NCBI RefSeq assembly: GCF_009905375.1
Contig: NC_133653.1
Location: forward strand, 64,825,414-64,889,413
Direction: 5' to 3'
Source: Apium graveolens
Taxonomy: Eukaryota > Streptophyta > Magnoliopsida > Apiales > Apiaceae
DNA: 64,000 nt
The position numbers and the translations under genes were made by a program. Shown here piece after piece: positions 53,468 to 64,000 of the stretch. The notes under the pieces are model-generated. The model was not told the DNA's origin. It did not search any database and saw nothing but the letters and a program-made list of their open reading frames with translations. Position 1 is the first letter of the stretch, and each line of letters opens with the position of its first letter.

Positions 53468-56289
53468 GGTTATAAGTCACTGAAATAAGCCTAGATTGTC
53501 GGGATTGGGTAGAGGGTTAGGATTAGGAGTAGGAAATAGAAAGATAAGACGTTGTGAGGTTGAGTGCGATGGTATAGTAAGTCTCCGGCACAGTTTGTAT
53601 TGCGATTCGGGATTCTCAGCTTGCGACGTGATTTCCAGACAACGGCAATGGCAGATCCTGATTTCCCAATGTCATTCGATCGTTTGGCGCTTTCCGTTCG
53701 AGGATCGTCATCTTCTCTCAGATTTGATTTGCACCTTGTTCCTCCACCAGTATTAATGGCACTACCTTCTGTTATAACGGCTGCACTTCTTCAGGCTATT
53801 CTACGCTAAAATTTTTCCGCCTCTTGATACGAGATTACCTATTCAAGAACCTCCATCTGTTTATTCTTGTTTCACTGGACATTCAGCTGTGAGTGTATCT
53901 CTTTAGTTTACCCTACATTCTGTTCTATACCCCCAGTTTAGAACTTGTCTTATGAAGCGATTGTACCTACGAAGATGGATTCGAGAGCTACAGTAAATGG
54001 TGAGCGCTTGAGATATAAATAAAGGTGAGAAGAAGTTTAGAGAAAAGATTTAAGTATTTCAGAGGATAGTTGTTATCGGGTTAAAAGAAGCCATTAGTGA
54101 CTAAGCCACCCGTGAATAATTATGGGATGAATTAGATGAATTTTGAAACAGTTAGGAAGAAAGGTATAAATCTGGAATTTTTGGTGGAATTAAATGATGG
54201 TGCGGTGATAAATACGATATGTAAAGTAGTAATGTGATGTGATATGAGCAAATTTTGGTTCTATGAAATAGATTTGTTGATTATTGGATAGTCTGTTCCA
54301 CTTAACGATTGCAAAGTTAGTAACGGGAGTATTACCGGTATGGAAATTTTAATGTGAAGCTACGAATATGATAACATGTAACAACACTTGAAGTGATCGT
54401 CGATTAAGGAAGGCAAATGGATCCAATAAAGGAGAGAAGGTAGATTGAAGTGAATGGACCTTTATATAATCGTTCCATTAATTTGGTACCTTGTTATAGG
54501 TCGGAAGGACAACAACTAACTGATATAGTAAGGACAACCAGGTTTGTGATTTTCCAAACTTTTAAATAAGTTTTTGAAAAAGATTTTCCTTTACAAATTT
54601 CTAAAAGCCTTTTTGAATAAAATAAGTTTTAAACCTTGGTTGTCAAGTTACTACTTGAGTTTCTTGTTTGTTAAAACCCCGGATTATTTGGAAGGATGCT
54701 GTTTCAGACTTAGTATTGTTAATTTCGAGAACGAAGTAACCTATGATTATGAAGACGTTGATTATTCCTAACAGTAAAGTGCAAGTATTGTTTGATAAAA
54801 TCTACAACAGAATCTGCGTATGGAGTAATCATTCATCCAGTTACAGAGGCCATTAAAGTTTAAAAGAATTCATTGATTAACAGAAGCCTGGGTATGACCG
54901 AAGAAGATTGGGAAGATTTCCAGACCTTTTTTTTAAGCAGAATATTATTAACAAAAGGATCGTTATGTCGAATGGTACGTGGTTATTCTAAATTAAAAGA
55001 GGAATCTCAAAGCTACCGGGTAGGAACACCATTATGATCGAATTGTTAAGGTATTATACGTGAAACTGCGATGTTAAAGACGCAAAATTTAGCAAGTAAG
55101 AATTCATTATAATGCTTGGTTGTGAAGACATTTCAGCGAACTTTCTAAAGTTGTTGTATGATGCAATTGGGATATGATCGAACAAGCTCGAAAAGTGAAT
55201 ACAAATGAAATATGGATGGTAACCAATGGTATCGTTCTTGTCTTCAATATTACCGCGTATATTCCTTTTTCATTCCTAAAAATGTATGAACTTCTTTTCT
55301 TAATTCTTTATGATGATATCAAAAAGGAGGATATTCCATACCTTTCAAATTTATTTGCTTTCCTCAAGTTTTGCTTTCTGGTTGGGACAAACAGTGTTAT
55401 GGTGAGACACTTTGTCAGAATGACGAAGAGTCGGGTGGGACGCCACCTAATCATGTGTTGTATGTCATATGGTACGAAAGACTGGCCATCTTAAGTACCA
55501 ATGTGGTTGTCTCATTCATATTCAAATACTTACTTCTTCTTTCTTTTCAACTCTAATTTTTGTTGAATTTTGAATCCTTCTAGTTGTTTCGTTGTACTGT
55601 CATTCTTCGCAGGAGGTTTTCAAGCAGAAATCAACGTATCCTGAATCAAGCGGACGAAGTTTCATCTACCTCTTATGCATGAAAAGGAAACACGGGTACA
55701 TGACGAGGATTGCAAATCACTAGCCCCAGTTCGGGATGCACTAAGAGTCAAGGGAATTTACTCCAATAAGGAATACGACTCCAGAACGATAGTTTATGAA
55801 TTGTCTGTGAAATAGGTTATTCAGAATACGTATGCAGTGACGTGAATGATTATGGTGAATACCTTATGCGTTAAAGTATTAAAAGATGTGAGAGAAACTT
55901 AATTGTTTATCTCCCAAAGTTTGGTTGATAAGATAAATTACCCTGTTGAATTGATATGATTGTGATTAAAGGACTAGCAAGTCAAGAATGTGTAATTGCT
56001 AAATAAGTAAGTATCAATGGTGAAAGTGAGATTTCCGACAATAAGTTTGTAAGGATTTGATATTATTTTAAGGAATAAATTAACTAATTAAGCGTGATGT
56101 CCAGATGGATCGTCATGATGAAAAGATAGTTCTGAAGATGCCAAATAAAAAGGTGGTTAAGTTCAGAAGATGAGAGAAGGTAAAGTATTTGTTAACGATG
56201 ACTTAAGATAAGAGGTTACGGTGACCAAGAGGTAAGCACTATGGTGATTATGGATAGAAGTTAGGAGTAAACAGAATTTGAAAATTTTA
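53468..56289 (+). pseudogene. Element F core, leader to protease remnant
   Basis: Mostly unreadable. 53496-53809 has overlapping short frames near a possible leader ORF (ADPDFPMSFDRL). No gag core or zinc knuckle can be recognised. At about 54776-54814 VQVLFD followed by a broken motif looks like the remains of a protease active site (VLFDSGA type). 55174-55494 is open for 106 codons but has no family signature and may be chance. The rest is AT-rich with stops in all frames. Confidence 0.5.
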
Positions 56290-57420
56290 TAGTCTCAAGA
56301 TATATTCCATATGAATTACCAAGATTTTCTCCAAATAGGAAAATGAAGCTCGCGATTGACTCAACACTTGAAACGAAGCCAGTGACCAAGGCCTTCCACA
56401 AAATGGCATCAGTTAAAATGAGGAAATTAGCAAAGCAGCTGCAAGAGATGTTAGAAGAAGGAGCGATTAGACCTAGTGTACCCCATAAGGTGCACCAATA
56501 TTAATTATTATAAGAAAGATGGAAGTAGGAGATTACGCGTCAACTAGCGGAAGCTCAACAAGTCTACTAATAAGAACAAGTATCTGTTACCTCGGCCCAA
56601 TGATTTGTCTGATCAAACAAAAGAAGCAAAGTACTTTTATAAGACTGATTTAAGACTTGGTATTTCACCAATTAAAGATTAAACCTATGGATGTATTAAA
56701 GATAATTTTCAGAACCAAGTACTGTTCTCGTATTGTCATTTGGATTAACTGATATACCAGTGATATGTGAACTTGATGGACAGAATCTTTAAGGAATATT
56801 TGGAGGAGCTGTAGTTGTGATACTTAAAGTCAACGAAGGACCAGGCAAAGCATTTAATGATGATTGGAAAGTTAGAAAAGAAAGAAGTTGTATGAAGTAT
56901 AGTTTTTAGTGTAAATAATCAATGTGGAAAAGATCAAAAGGGATTCAGTAGAAATTAAGGTTACTATGAATGAAAAGAAACCAGAAACACCAACAAAAGT
57001 AAGAAGTGTTATCATAAGCCGGTTACTTTCGAAAATATTTCTTGGAAGTTGCCATATCTTGGACGAAGCTAACCAGGAGAAGCAAGAAGTTTATATGAAG
57101 TAGAGAAGGGTAAAGAAAGTTTTACGGAGTTAAGTGAAAGAATGGTTACAACACTTGCTTTATCATTTTGAAAGTATCAAGGAGATTTGGTAGTTATAGT
57201 AATGCTTCTCATAAGGGAGTAGAATGTGTATTGATGCAACACAATAAATTTATTGTATACGTACCTAGACAACCGAAACCTTATGAGCAGAAGTATCTTA
57301 TTCTTAATTGGGACTAACAGTAATAATATTTGTTTTGAAAGATTGGAAAACATGATATGTATGGAGAAATATGTAAGATTTATACAGACCATAAGAGTTT
57401 GAAGTATTCACGGTGAAAAG
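56290..57420 (+). pseudogene. Element F first RT and RNase H remnant
   Basis: Decayed Ty3 RT: a stretch like [19 protein letters not shown] survives as MASVKMRKLAKQLQEMLEEG and AIRPSV (about 56400-56480). Then come remnants of the DGS...LNK and YPLPR...DLFDQ motifs (56518-56615) and AKYFYKTDLRLG (about 56628-56663), corresponding to the KIDLRSGYH motif. The catalytic DD is not recognisable. RNase H survives as a GVECVLMQHNKFIVY-like phrase (about 57219-57262) and [10 protein letters not shown] (about 57381-57410). Stops and indels throughout. Confidence 0.75.
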
Positions 57421-57900
57421 CGAATGTAATGGCAAACGATAAGCTAAAAGGAGAGAATGAATATAAAGACTGCACCAGAAGAATTAACTATAAAATTCTA
57501 GAGGTTGGAATGGAAAGCTAAAGTTTATAATCCAAAAGGAACAAGGATGGATAGTATGACCTTTCAGTTGAAGTTGTGAAGGGAAAGATAAGATGTCAAG
57601 ATAAGATAATAGATCACGGTGTTAACAGTTAGTAAGAGGAAATTTATGCGCCCAGAAGAACGATCACGATATTTCCCGATTTCTTTCAGCACTTGGATAC
57701 TACAAGTAGAAGAATTAAGAAATAAGATCCCACATGGAATTCACAATATTAAGTATTTAATTATCGAAGAGACGCCAAGATATACGGAAATTTAGAGAAA
57801 AATAGTGATAACCGGGTATAAGAAGCGGATTTCAAAATAGATTGGGAAGTGTTAGACATGCCAAATAATTAAAGCAAAGTATCGGAAGCCTAATAACCAA
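57421..57900 (+). pseudogene. Element F linker and integrase zinc-domain remnant
   Basis: ANVMAND at about 57420-57441 is the remnant of the [10 protein letters not shown] linker. Around 57850-57900 a broken KC-TCQIIKAKYRKP phrase is what is left of the integrase zinc domain (CxTCQRVKA type). It lies before the second RT block, out of normal order. Confidence 0.6.
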
Positions 57901-57959
57901 GGAAGACCAAGGAGTGATTTTACAAGAAGCGAATTGTAAAATGTTTCAGTAATGTTGTC

Positions 57960-58570
57960 GGAGAAGAGAAATAAAATTATGAGATTATGTACTGATTAGC
58001 GGGAGTTCAACGAATAAGAAGAAGTGAGACCCTATAAAGAATTGACTACTTATGAGACCTAATTCAAGAAGTATGTTATATCTCGGAAATTAACTTAAGA
58101 TCCGACCCGAGAATATATCAGAGATTCCCATTAAAGTGAGTTAAGAGCATTACAAGCTCTGGTGATATTATGTGAAATAGTAAGTGTATCAGGTGATTAT
58201 AAGGAATTAAGGATCATGGTGTATAAGGAGTACTTAGATAAGCAAACTGTATTTATTGATAACATCATCAGTTACTCAAAGAATAAGAAAGCCTGCGTGG
58301 GATACCCAAGAATTTTTCTCCAAAAAAAAAATTAGAAGGAAAGCAACTATACATTGAGTTTTCAAGAATGAAGTTCTGACTAAGGGTAACAAAAGATTCT
58401 CGAATTGATCCACGAACAACTACCTAAGCAAAACTATAGGGTAACATATGCATTATGCCGACAGAGAAGATTGGATGTAATTAAGACCACCGAGGAGTTA
58501 ATAGATGAATAGGAAAGAGTGGAATCTGAAGCTAAATACTTAAAGGTGATAATACGTGGATATACGAGAC
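57960..58570 (+). pseudogene. Element F second RT block and linker remnant
   Basis: A second, independent copy of RT motifs: MRLCTD-REFNE (about 57978-58013, the [13 protein letters not shown] motif), CYISEINLRSD (about 58076-58108, the [11 protein letters not shown] motif) and YLDKQTVFIDNIISYSKNKK (about 58230-58290, the catalytic region with DN for DD). A linker-like RLDVIKTTEELIDE phrase follows (about 58469-58510). RNase H is not recognisable between them. Because 56290-57420 already holds an RT and RNase H, the core is a mosaic or carries an internal duplication. Confidence 0.7.
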
Positions 58571-58589
58571 TACTTTTCAGCCATAACTG

Positions 58590-59370
58590 ATGGAAAAGAG
58601 TAAGAGATGTTCAAATGTCTGGAAATCAAGTTGAAAATGAGCACCGCCTATCATCCTTAAACGGAGAGTCAAAGTACGAAAGTGATTCAGGAACTGTAAG
58701 ATATATTGAGAGATTAAGTTTTTAAGAAAACACTGGAATGATTAATTATCATCGATGTCAGCTTTGGAATGCTACTGTACCAAGCTTCATGTGAACACGA
58801 GTGTAGGTCCCCATTTTTATTAAGACAAGGTGAGAGAAAGGAAGTTGTTAAATTCTAAGTTAATTCGACACACCAAGAGCGTAGTGCTATTAGTTGAAGC
58901 AGCTCGGAGTAGACAAAGAAAGAAGACGAAATTGTATTAAAAGAAAGTATGAGTAAAGAAATAGGACCAGTAGTGTTAGTAAAGGTGTCGTCTTGAAAGA
59001 GATTGGATAAGTTTGAGTAGAAGGGACAAGCTAAGTCCTAAAATTAGTGAACCATTCGAGGTATTGATAAATATAGATAAAGTTGTTCATAAATGTTATG
59101 ACCGTTACACCCGTGTGTACACATAATGTATTTTACTTATCAATGTTAAAGTGATAAGTATTGGGTTTGAATTAAGTGATTGATCAGGAGCCAATGAGAC
59201 TCTAGTCCAAGTCGTTCTGCATATAGTGATCAATCCAAATTCTTGATCGTCAAAGGCAAGTCCTTGGAAATGAGTGCATACCTATTGTGAGTACGTTTGA
59301 ACCCTCGAGTAGAAGGGTCTACTTAGAAATTAGAGTCAGATATGCTTGACAAATATCCTCACTTGTGTAA
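58590..59370 (+). pseudogene. Element F integrase core and chromodomain-like tail remnant
   Basis: KLKMSTAYHP followed by a broken DGQSERTIQ motif (about 58632-58690) identifies the integrase core end. VLVKVSS at about 58975-58996 is the SH3-like part. The C-terminal tail survives as a WELES-like region and MLDKYPHL (about 59341-59364). No Asp-Asp-Glu triad can be traced. Confidence 0.7.
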
Positions 59371-59401
59371 CTAGACCATATTCTGAGGACAGAATCTTTT
59401 T

Positions 59402-59413
59402 AAGGGGGAAGGA
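59402..59413 (+). promoter_or_regulatory. Element F polypurine tract
   Basis: AAGGGGGAAGGA directly precedes the 3' LTR start and is uninterrupted, unlike the coding core. Confidence 0.88.
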
Positions 59414-62400
59414 TATAACGACTCGTGTAATCTTTTTGAATTATTTAATTGTGCAATTATGGAAATTATTAAATAAATAAAATATGTGTGCTGGTTTTGA
59501 CCGCTATGTGTTGTTTGATTATTATCCATATATGATTTATAGTGTATCGGGTTGTCCGCACGATTAATTATGGGATCGTATTGAATTGTTTTCACTTTTA
59601 AAAGTGGATTTATTGCATAAATATTGGGAATGTTTCTAAATTTTTTTTTATGATTTTATAATTACAATAATTATTTTTAGGATTTTATAAAATTGAGAAA
59701 TCAATATTTTATTAATTATTTATCTTTAAATGATTTTCTGACTGCTTTTATTTGTAAAATCCATATTTAATTCAAGAACTCTTCAAAAATTATAAAACTC
59801 ATATTTATTTAAGTTGGGAATATTCCGGGAATTTTAAAATTATTTTGGAAATTTTCGAGATTAATTTCACCCGCGCGTTGTTTCGTTTATTTGTTAAACG
59901 CGGGCATAAAAGTGCATTTTAGAAATCGTTTTAAAATTTCGAAATTTATGTTTTTATAAACTTCGGGATATTTTTAATATTTTAAGACTATTTCGAGGTT
60001 TTTCTGATTTATTTTCATGCACGGTAATAGTCAGTAATTGTACAAATCAGCGCCGAGCAGAGGGCCTTCGGGTATAAACATTACTACGTGTCCTTTTATT
60101 GGACACGCGGTTGGGCTATAGACAGAAGGGGGAGGGCTTATTTCTTCTCCCTGGTTTTACTTGGCCGACTATCAATCTCTCTTCTCCACATCTCTAATCT
60201 CTTTCAATTCTTAATTTTCTTTTCTCAAGAACAGATACATACACTCATATATATACATACAAGCTCCCTGTTTCTCTCTTTTTTTGGTGTTGCTTTGCCG
60301 GCCGCGATTTTCCGGTATTCGCCGTCGCCCTGTCTTTTTCCGGTGACATGGTTGCCGGTTTTGTTCCTTCTCTGTGCGCGTTTGCATGCGCGTCCTGTGT
60401 TGTCGTGTCGCAGTTGTTGTGATTCGGTGTTGATTCTGTTTATTTCTTGTTTTGTAGCTTCTTCGATTAAAGTATTGCCTGGAAATTTTATTCATTTATT
60501 TTCTGCAGAATTAATTGAAGGCAGTTCGTGAAATAAGTTATAATTCGTGTGGGAATTTATTTTGTAATCGGTGAAATTATGTTGGAAACCCGAAATTTAT
60601 TGGGTACCCGTAATTTTATCGCCGTTGACGATGAAATTCGGTGAGTCAACGGTGGACGGTGATGACACGATTTTGAGTCCTAATATTTTAAATAAATAAA
60701 ATTTGTGTGGTGTTTTATTCTGGATCGAATTAGTACTTAGTAAATATGGAATCAGGGTGATTGAGTTGGATGTGATTATTAAATTGTATCGGTAATTGGA
60801 ATTTGTGAGTTGTGATTGATTGTCGTGTGTTAAATTTGATTGCTGTTATTGAATTGACGTCGATTGATGTTTTGACGGGTAGTCCGATAAACAGAGGAGA
60901 CGCTGCCCAATTTCCGAAAAAATTTACCTACAACAATACGGGTGCGTATTTAACGATTATTGGGACGTCAAATGGTTATATAGATATATATGTGTTCTAT
61001 ATGAAACTTGGTTGCACGATGTGATAAATAATTTGCTAAAAATCCATAACCCCGATTTGTAAAATTACAAGTATACGTATTTTCGGAAAACGAACATCAA
61101 ACCGATTTCTCGAGAATGTGAACCCTGACTGTTGGGTGTGTTGTTATATTATAATAATCCATATAATTACGAGTCGGGTTTGAATATCGTTGGGTAAGAA
61201 TTAGTATCGAGGATATGTCAAGCATACCTAGACGTCTAACGTAGGGCATTTCGACCCTGTAGGTTATGGTCAGGAACCTGAAAGTGGACGATGGACTAAA
61301 GATAACATAGTGGTCAGTCGACGAGCTCAGTAGAGTTTCAACAGAAAGACCCGAGTGTCGAAGTTGAATCCAATGGGATCTAGTGGTTGGACGTTAGAAC
61401 CTGAGCAGCAGAGTCGGCTCAGAGTTGATCAGTTATAGTTGTAAAGCCTTGTAAGGCAAGTACTTCTGAACTTTGTTTCAAGATATATCACAAATATTTT
61501 TGAATTGTTTCATAATATGTCGCTATTATTCAAAATAACTCATGTTTTATATTGCAAGTGCTTTAAACTACTTACCCTTGAACCCTGATCTTTCTTGATC
61601 TTGAGCCGTAAGCCTTATTCTTTGTAAACCATCCTTTGTTGATCCTCAGACACCAAAATACACAAATATGATACTACTCCCCAAATGTATAACTACCAAG
61701 CACCAAACACTGGAAGAAAATTGTTTGAAAATACAGAAACTTTTATATCCCAACCAATCCATATAACACCAAAGAACTATACCTTGAAAAATCATTACTG
61801 AACTAATACCTGATGCTTATACAAACGGAAAAACGATTCTTATACATACCCTGAAATACCCTTGAGATATCCATGAATTTCCTTACGTTTTTATGCAAAT
61901 GTTTAACCATCATCGATTATGATCTTGTTTTATTGAATCATATTGTTATCATATTGAACTGCTTTACGATTGGATAGTTTTTATATATGTGGACCGGATT
62001 CGTGGTCAGACCATACCAATGGTCAAGTTAGGATAATGTGTGCCTTGGATCCAGTAATTAGAGCAGTGTTGTGTGCTTGTGTGGGGTTAGTGCGTGACTG
62101 ATCAGCAGCCTAACCTTGGTTTTTAAAACTTAAAATGAATATCCAATTATAATGATGAGTTAAAAAGAAACTTGATTCCTTTGAATCATCTCATTTGATC
62201 ATTGTTTAACCTCAATTATCACTATTATGACTTGCTGAGCTAGTTAGCTCACCCTTGCGATTCTTTTATATATTTTACAGTTGAAAAGAATATGGATGAT
62301 AGTGAAGTTCCTCAGTCCAAAGTGTGGGCTAAGATTCCAGTTGAGTTGAATCGAGCTAGGAGAAGCTTCATGCGGTATAGAAATAGTCAGATTGTAAGAA

Positions 62401-62610
62401 TGATTTTATTATCAATTGTAAGTTGAATTAGTTGGAATTTGGTATGTTGTAATAAAGGTTAAGATTGTGGCTTATTTTCATACTTTAACCTGTTGCGATC
62501 CGTGGTTATGTAAAGCAGGGTCATTGCAAATAATATTTCTTATTCAGGTTTATATATTGTATATTTGTTGTGGACCCCAAACTTCTGACCCGGGTTTGGA
62601 GGGCGCCATA
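59414..62610 (+). repeat. Element F 3' LTR (3.2 kb)
   Basis: Aligns with 50257-53448 along its length with scattered changes and a few small gaps (for example near 59468 and 59610). It ends GGGCGCCATA where the 5' LTR has GGGCGCCACA. The open frame 60088-60531 inside it is the counterpart of 50939-51271 and differs in length by frameshift, so it is not conserved as protein. Confidence 0.93.
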
Positions 62611-62615
62611 TATTC
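62611..62615. repeat. Target site duplication of element F (TATTC), right copy
   Basis: TATTC directly after the F 3' LTR; the left copy is 50252-50256. Confidence 0.92.
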
Positions 62616-62955
62616 TGTGATGTCTGACAGCACATACTGTCCCAAGTGCAGAGATCACAAGGGTGATATTGTTGAGATGAAGCCTAACTCCGCTAAGATT
62701 ATAACTACCTTTCTAAGTTATAAGGCTGTAGAATTCAATCTTGAGTCTGACAAGGCATATTTGATCAGACTGGATCAGGATATAAGGAAAACTAAAATAA
62801 ATGATCTCAGGGCTGCTATCTTTCAAATTGATGAAGATACAGTTGTATTGAAAAATACTAAAAGGAGGATGATTGATGAACTTAAATATGCTGAGAGATG
62901 TTTGTTAAAGAACTATCTTAGAACAACTCCTAACATCAAAGAGATAAGTAATTGA
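62616..62955 (+). pseudogene. Element E ORF3, last part after element F
   Basis: Open to TGA 62953-62955. The reading frame continues the ORF3 frame interrupted at 50256 once F and one target copy are left out. It has a possible zinc-binding CPKC pair (YCPKCRDHKGD) and helical, charged segments (RLDQDIRKTKINDLRAAIF, MIDELKYAERCLLKNYL). An apparent start at 62467 lies in the F LTR and is an artefact of the junction. By position it corresponds to the C-terminal part of D ORF3. Confidence 0.8.
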
Positions 62956-63158
62956 AGCCAAGTCAAGATCTACAACTGCTCAAATTCTGATGTGTATACA
63001 GACTGAAGCTGTTATCGCAAGTTAAAGTTGGTAAAGCTTTAAGGACTGTAAGTTGTAGCTATCTAGTCAAATTTTCATGCATTTGTATTTAATGTTTTTG
63101 ACATCATCAAATATCTGTTAAACTTGTATATTATGCTAATTTACAAGTTGGGGGAGAT
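62956..63158 (+). promoter_or_regulatory. Element E 3' untranslated stretch and polypurine tract
   Basis: Short non-coding stretch ending in TTGGGGGAGAT (63148-63158) directly before the 3' LTR TGTTAGATATA. One AATTCTGATG copy of the dispersed motif is at about 62983. Confidence 0.85.
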
Positions 63159-63750
63159 TGTTAGATATATTTGATAATGTCATGTCTAATGTGATTTGTG
63201 TTTAGTTTTCAGATCTTACCTAAACAGGACAAATCAGTACTTAACTGGAAATCAGTACTTATACTGAAGTCAGAACTTAAGTTATCATGAGATATTTATC
63301 AGAAGATAATATCAGGACTTAAAGGAGACTTTAAGATAAGGAAGGCGACTGATTGAAAGGAAAGAAGATCAAGACAAACGCAAGAAGAGATATGCATGAA
63401 GAAGGAATTCTATGAAGAATAGAATACTTGGAAGAAAAGATATCTGATTGATATATTTTAGGAAGCAGAATTATATTCCATATCAATTAGCGATTATCTT
63501 GTAACTGTGTAGTATATAAACACAGACATAGGGTTTACACTATAAGTGTTATCATTATCGAGAATACTATTCATTCTAACCCTAGCAGCTCTCGTGATAT
63601 TTGTTCATCACTGAGAGAGGACAGTTCCATCTTATAACAGAGTTTATTATATTGAATAAATTCTGATTTCTGTTACTTGAGTTCTTTAATTCGATTTGAT
63701 TGTGATAAGTACTGTATTCAACCCCCTTCTACAGTGTATGTGACCTAACA
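63159..63750 (+). repeat. Element E 3' LTR (592 bp)
   Basis: Matches 38171-38777, lacking a 15-bp stretch near 63280 that the 5' LTR has. About 25 other differences by eye. The TATA box TATATAAA is conserved at 63513-63520. Confidence 0.95.
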
Positions 63751-64000
63751 ACAAGCAACACTTTAAGCACATAATCCATCAAAGTTTCTATAAATCCAAC
63801 TTATATCATTCGAATTTTTCAAGAATCATCACATGCAACACCATAATTTAACATGCAAGTATAGGGATCATTTATACTCTTTAGTTTATACCAAAATTCA
63901 TCCTTTAAAACCTTTTTCAAAGAAATTTGAAGCAAAATTAATCCCTCAAACCAAAACTCTTTATAAGCATGAATCGAAATCAAAAACCCATTTTTTAAAA
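63751..64000 (-). repeat. Element C 5' LTR, continuation after element E
   Basis: Begins with the right ACAAG copy (63751-63755) and then aligns with about 15980-16240 of the C 3' LTR. It runs off the window end. Confidence 0.92.

Larger units (their letters stand above)
50257..62610 (+). mobile_element. Element F: non-autonomous Ty3-type retrotransposon with decayed mosaic core
   Basis: Two LTRs of about 3.2 kb (50257-53448 and 59414-62610), differing by roughly 2% by eye, flank a 6 kb core with primer site and polypurine tract. The core shows Ty3 pol phrases only as mutated fragments, with no frame longer than about 110 codons and two separate RT-like blocks. It ends with a chromodomain-like MLDKYPHL (about 59341-59364), so the ancestor was a chromovirus. 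Good LTRs, intact priming sites and a clean target duplication (TATTC) mean it moved with its coding capacity already lost, using proteins from another element. Confidence 0.9.
38171..63750 (+). mobile_element. Element E: SIRE/Maximus-type Ty1/copia retrotransposon, interrupted by element F
   Basis: LTRs at 38171-38777 and 63159-63750 flank a primer site, a broken gag-pol, a 2.4 kb spacer with a small ORF, a long ORF3 and a polypurine tract. F (12.35 kb with one target copy) sits in ORF3; without it E would be about 13.2 kb. The RT phrases match D closely ([28 protein letters not shown]), and both share an ACCTAACA LTR end and a GGGGGAGAT tract, so D and E are sister families. LTRs differ at roughly 4% by eye plus one 15-bp gap, so E is older than D. 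Target duplication ACAAG. Confidence 0.94.
13884..64000 (-). mobile_element. Element C: Tekay-type Ty3 chromovirus, minus strand, containing D, E and F
   Basis: The LTR at 13884-18039 (its 3' LTR) recurs as 36050-38170 plus 63751-64000 (its 5' LTR, split by E and cut by the window end). The coding strand is minus: extra ORF, gag, protease, RT, RNase H and integrase run from 35803 down to 30522, and the chromodomain tail resumes at 18336 down to 18080 across the insertion of D. The 5 bp before the 3' LTR are GAATT (13879-13883); the partner copy is beyond the window. LTR copies differ by a few percent by eye. Not autonomous: frameshifts, stops, and two insertions. Confidence 0.92.

Noticed and set aside
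55174..55494. A 106-codon ORF with a hydrophobic stretch, possible membrane protein
   Set aside because: Inside the decayed F core with stops around it; no recognisable motif, so chance is the simpler reading.
60088..60531. A 147-codon ORF, with a 110-codon counterpart at 50939-51271
   Set aside because: Both lie in F LTR copies over the TATA box and CT-rich leader, and the frame is not conserved between the two copies.
62467..62955. A 162-codon ORF that looks like a self-standing gene
   Set aside because: Its start lies in the F LTR. The real coding part begins after the TATTC duplication and is the end of E ORF3.
1..64000. tRNA, rRNA or host genes
   Set aside because: No cloverleaf, rRNA or non-transposon protein motif was noticed; tRNA-like words are only primer sites next to LTRs.

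Overview
This 64 kb window holds nothing but plant LTR retrotransposons. I find no host gene, tRNA, rRNA or other RNA gene. The families present (Tekay-type Ty3 chromoviruses, an Athila-type Ty3 element and two SIRE/Maximus-type Ty1/copia elements), the initiator-Met primer sites and the 0.6-4.2 kb LTRs point to a flowering plant, probably a eudicot, with a large repeat-rich genome. I cannot name the genus from sequence alone.

Six elements are nested. B (Athila type, + strand) is the oldest layer: 9866-13883 is its gag to RNase H, and both its ends lie outside the window. A (Tekay type, +; 1-9865, 5' LTR cut by the window start) sits in B's leader. C (Tekay type, -; from 13884 to beyond 64000) sits in B's RNase H. 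C was hit twice. D (SIRE-type copia, -; 18337-30521, target duplication ATTAT) entered the end of C's pol. E (SIRE-type copia, +; 38171-63750, target duplication ACAAG) entered C's 5' LTR. F (Ty3, +; 50257-62610, target duplication TATTC) then entered ORF3 of E. The chain B > C > E > F is four levels deep, and the target duplications of D, E and F can be read directly.

Condition differs by element. D is nearly intact: one uninterrupted 1505-codon gag-pol, LTRs about 1% different by eye, and a long ORF3 with a single in-frame TAG. A, B, C and E have recognisable but broken gag-pol genes. F has well-matched LTRs around a core so decayed and rearranged (two RT blocks) that it must have moved as a non-autonomous passenger.

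Most worth following up: a third gene of about 1130-1240 codons downstream of pol in both copia elements, with shared N- and C-terminal regions, a Pro/Ser-rich middle, a basic nuclear-signal-like patch and a coiled coil, but no signal peptide, so it does not look like an envelope. Also notable are an array of 14-bp-arm palindromes in D, a dispersed TTCTGAT motif in E that is inverted in the LTRs relative to the body, an extra ORF between primer site and gag in both A and C, and the mosaic core of F.
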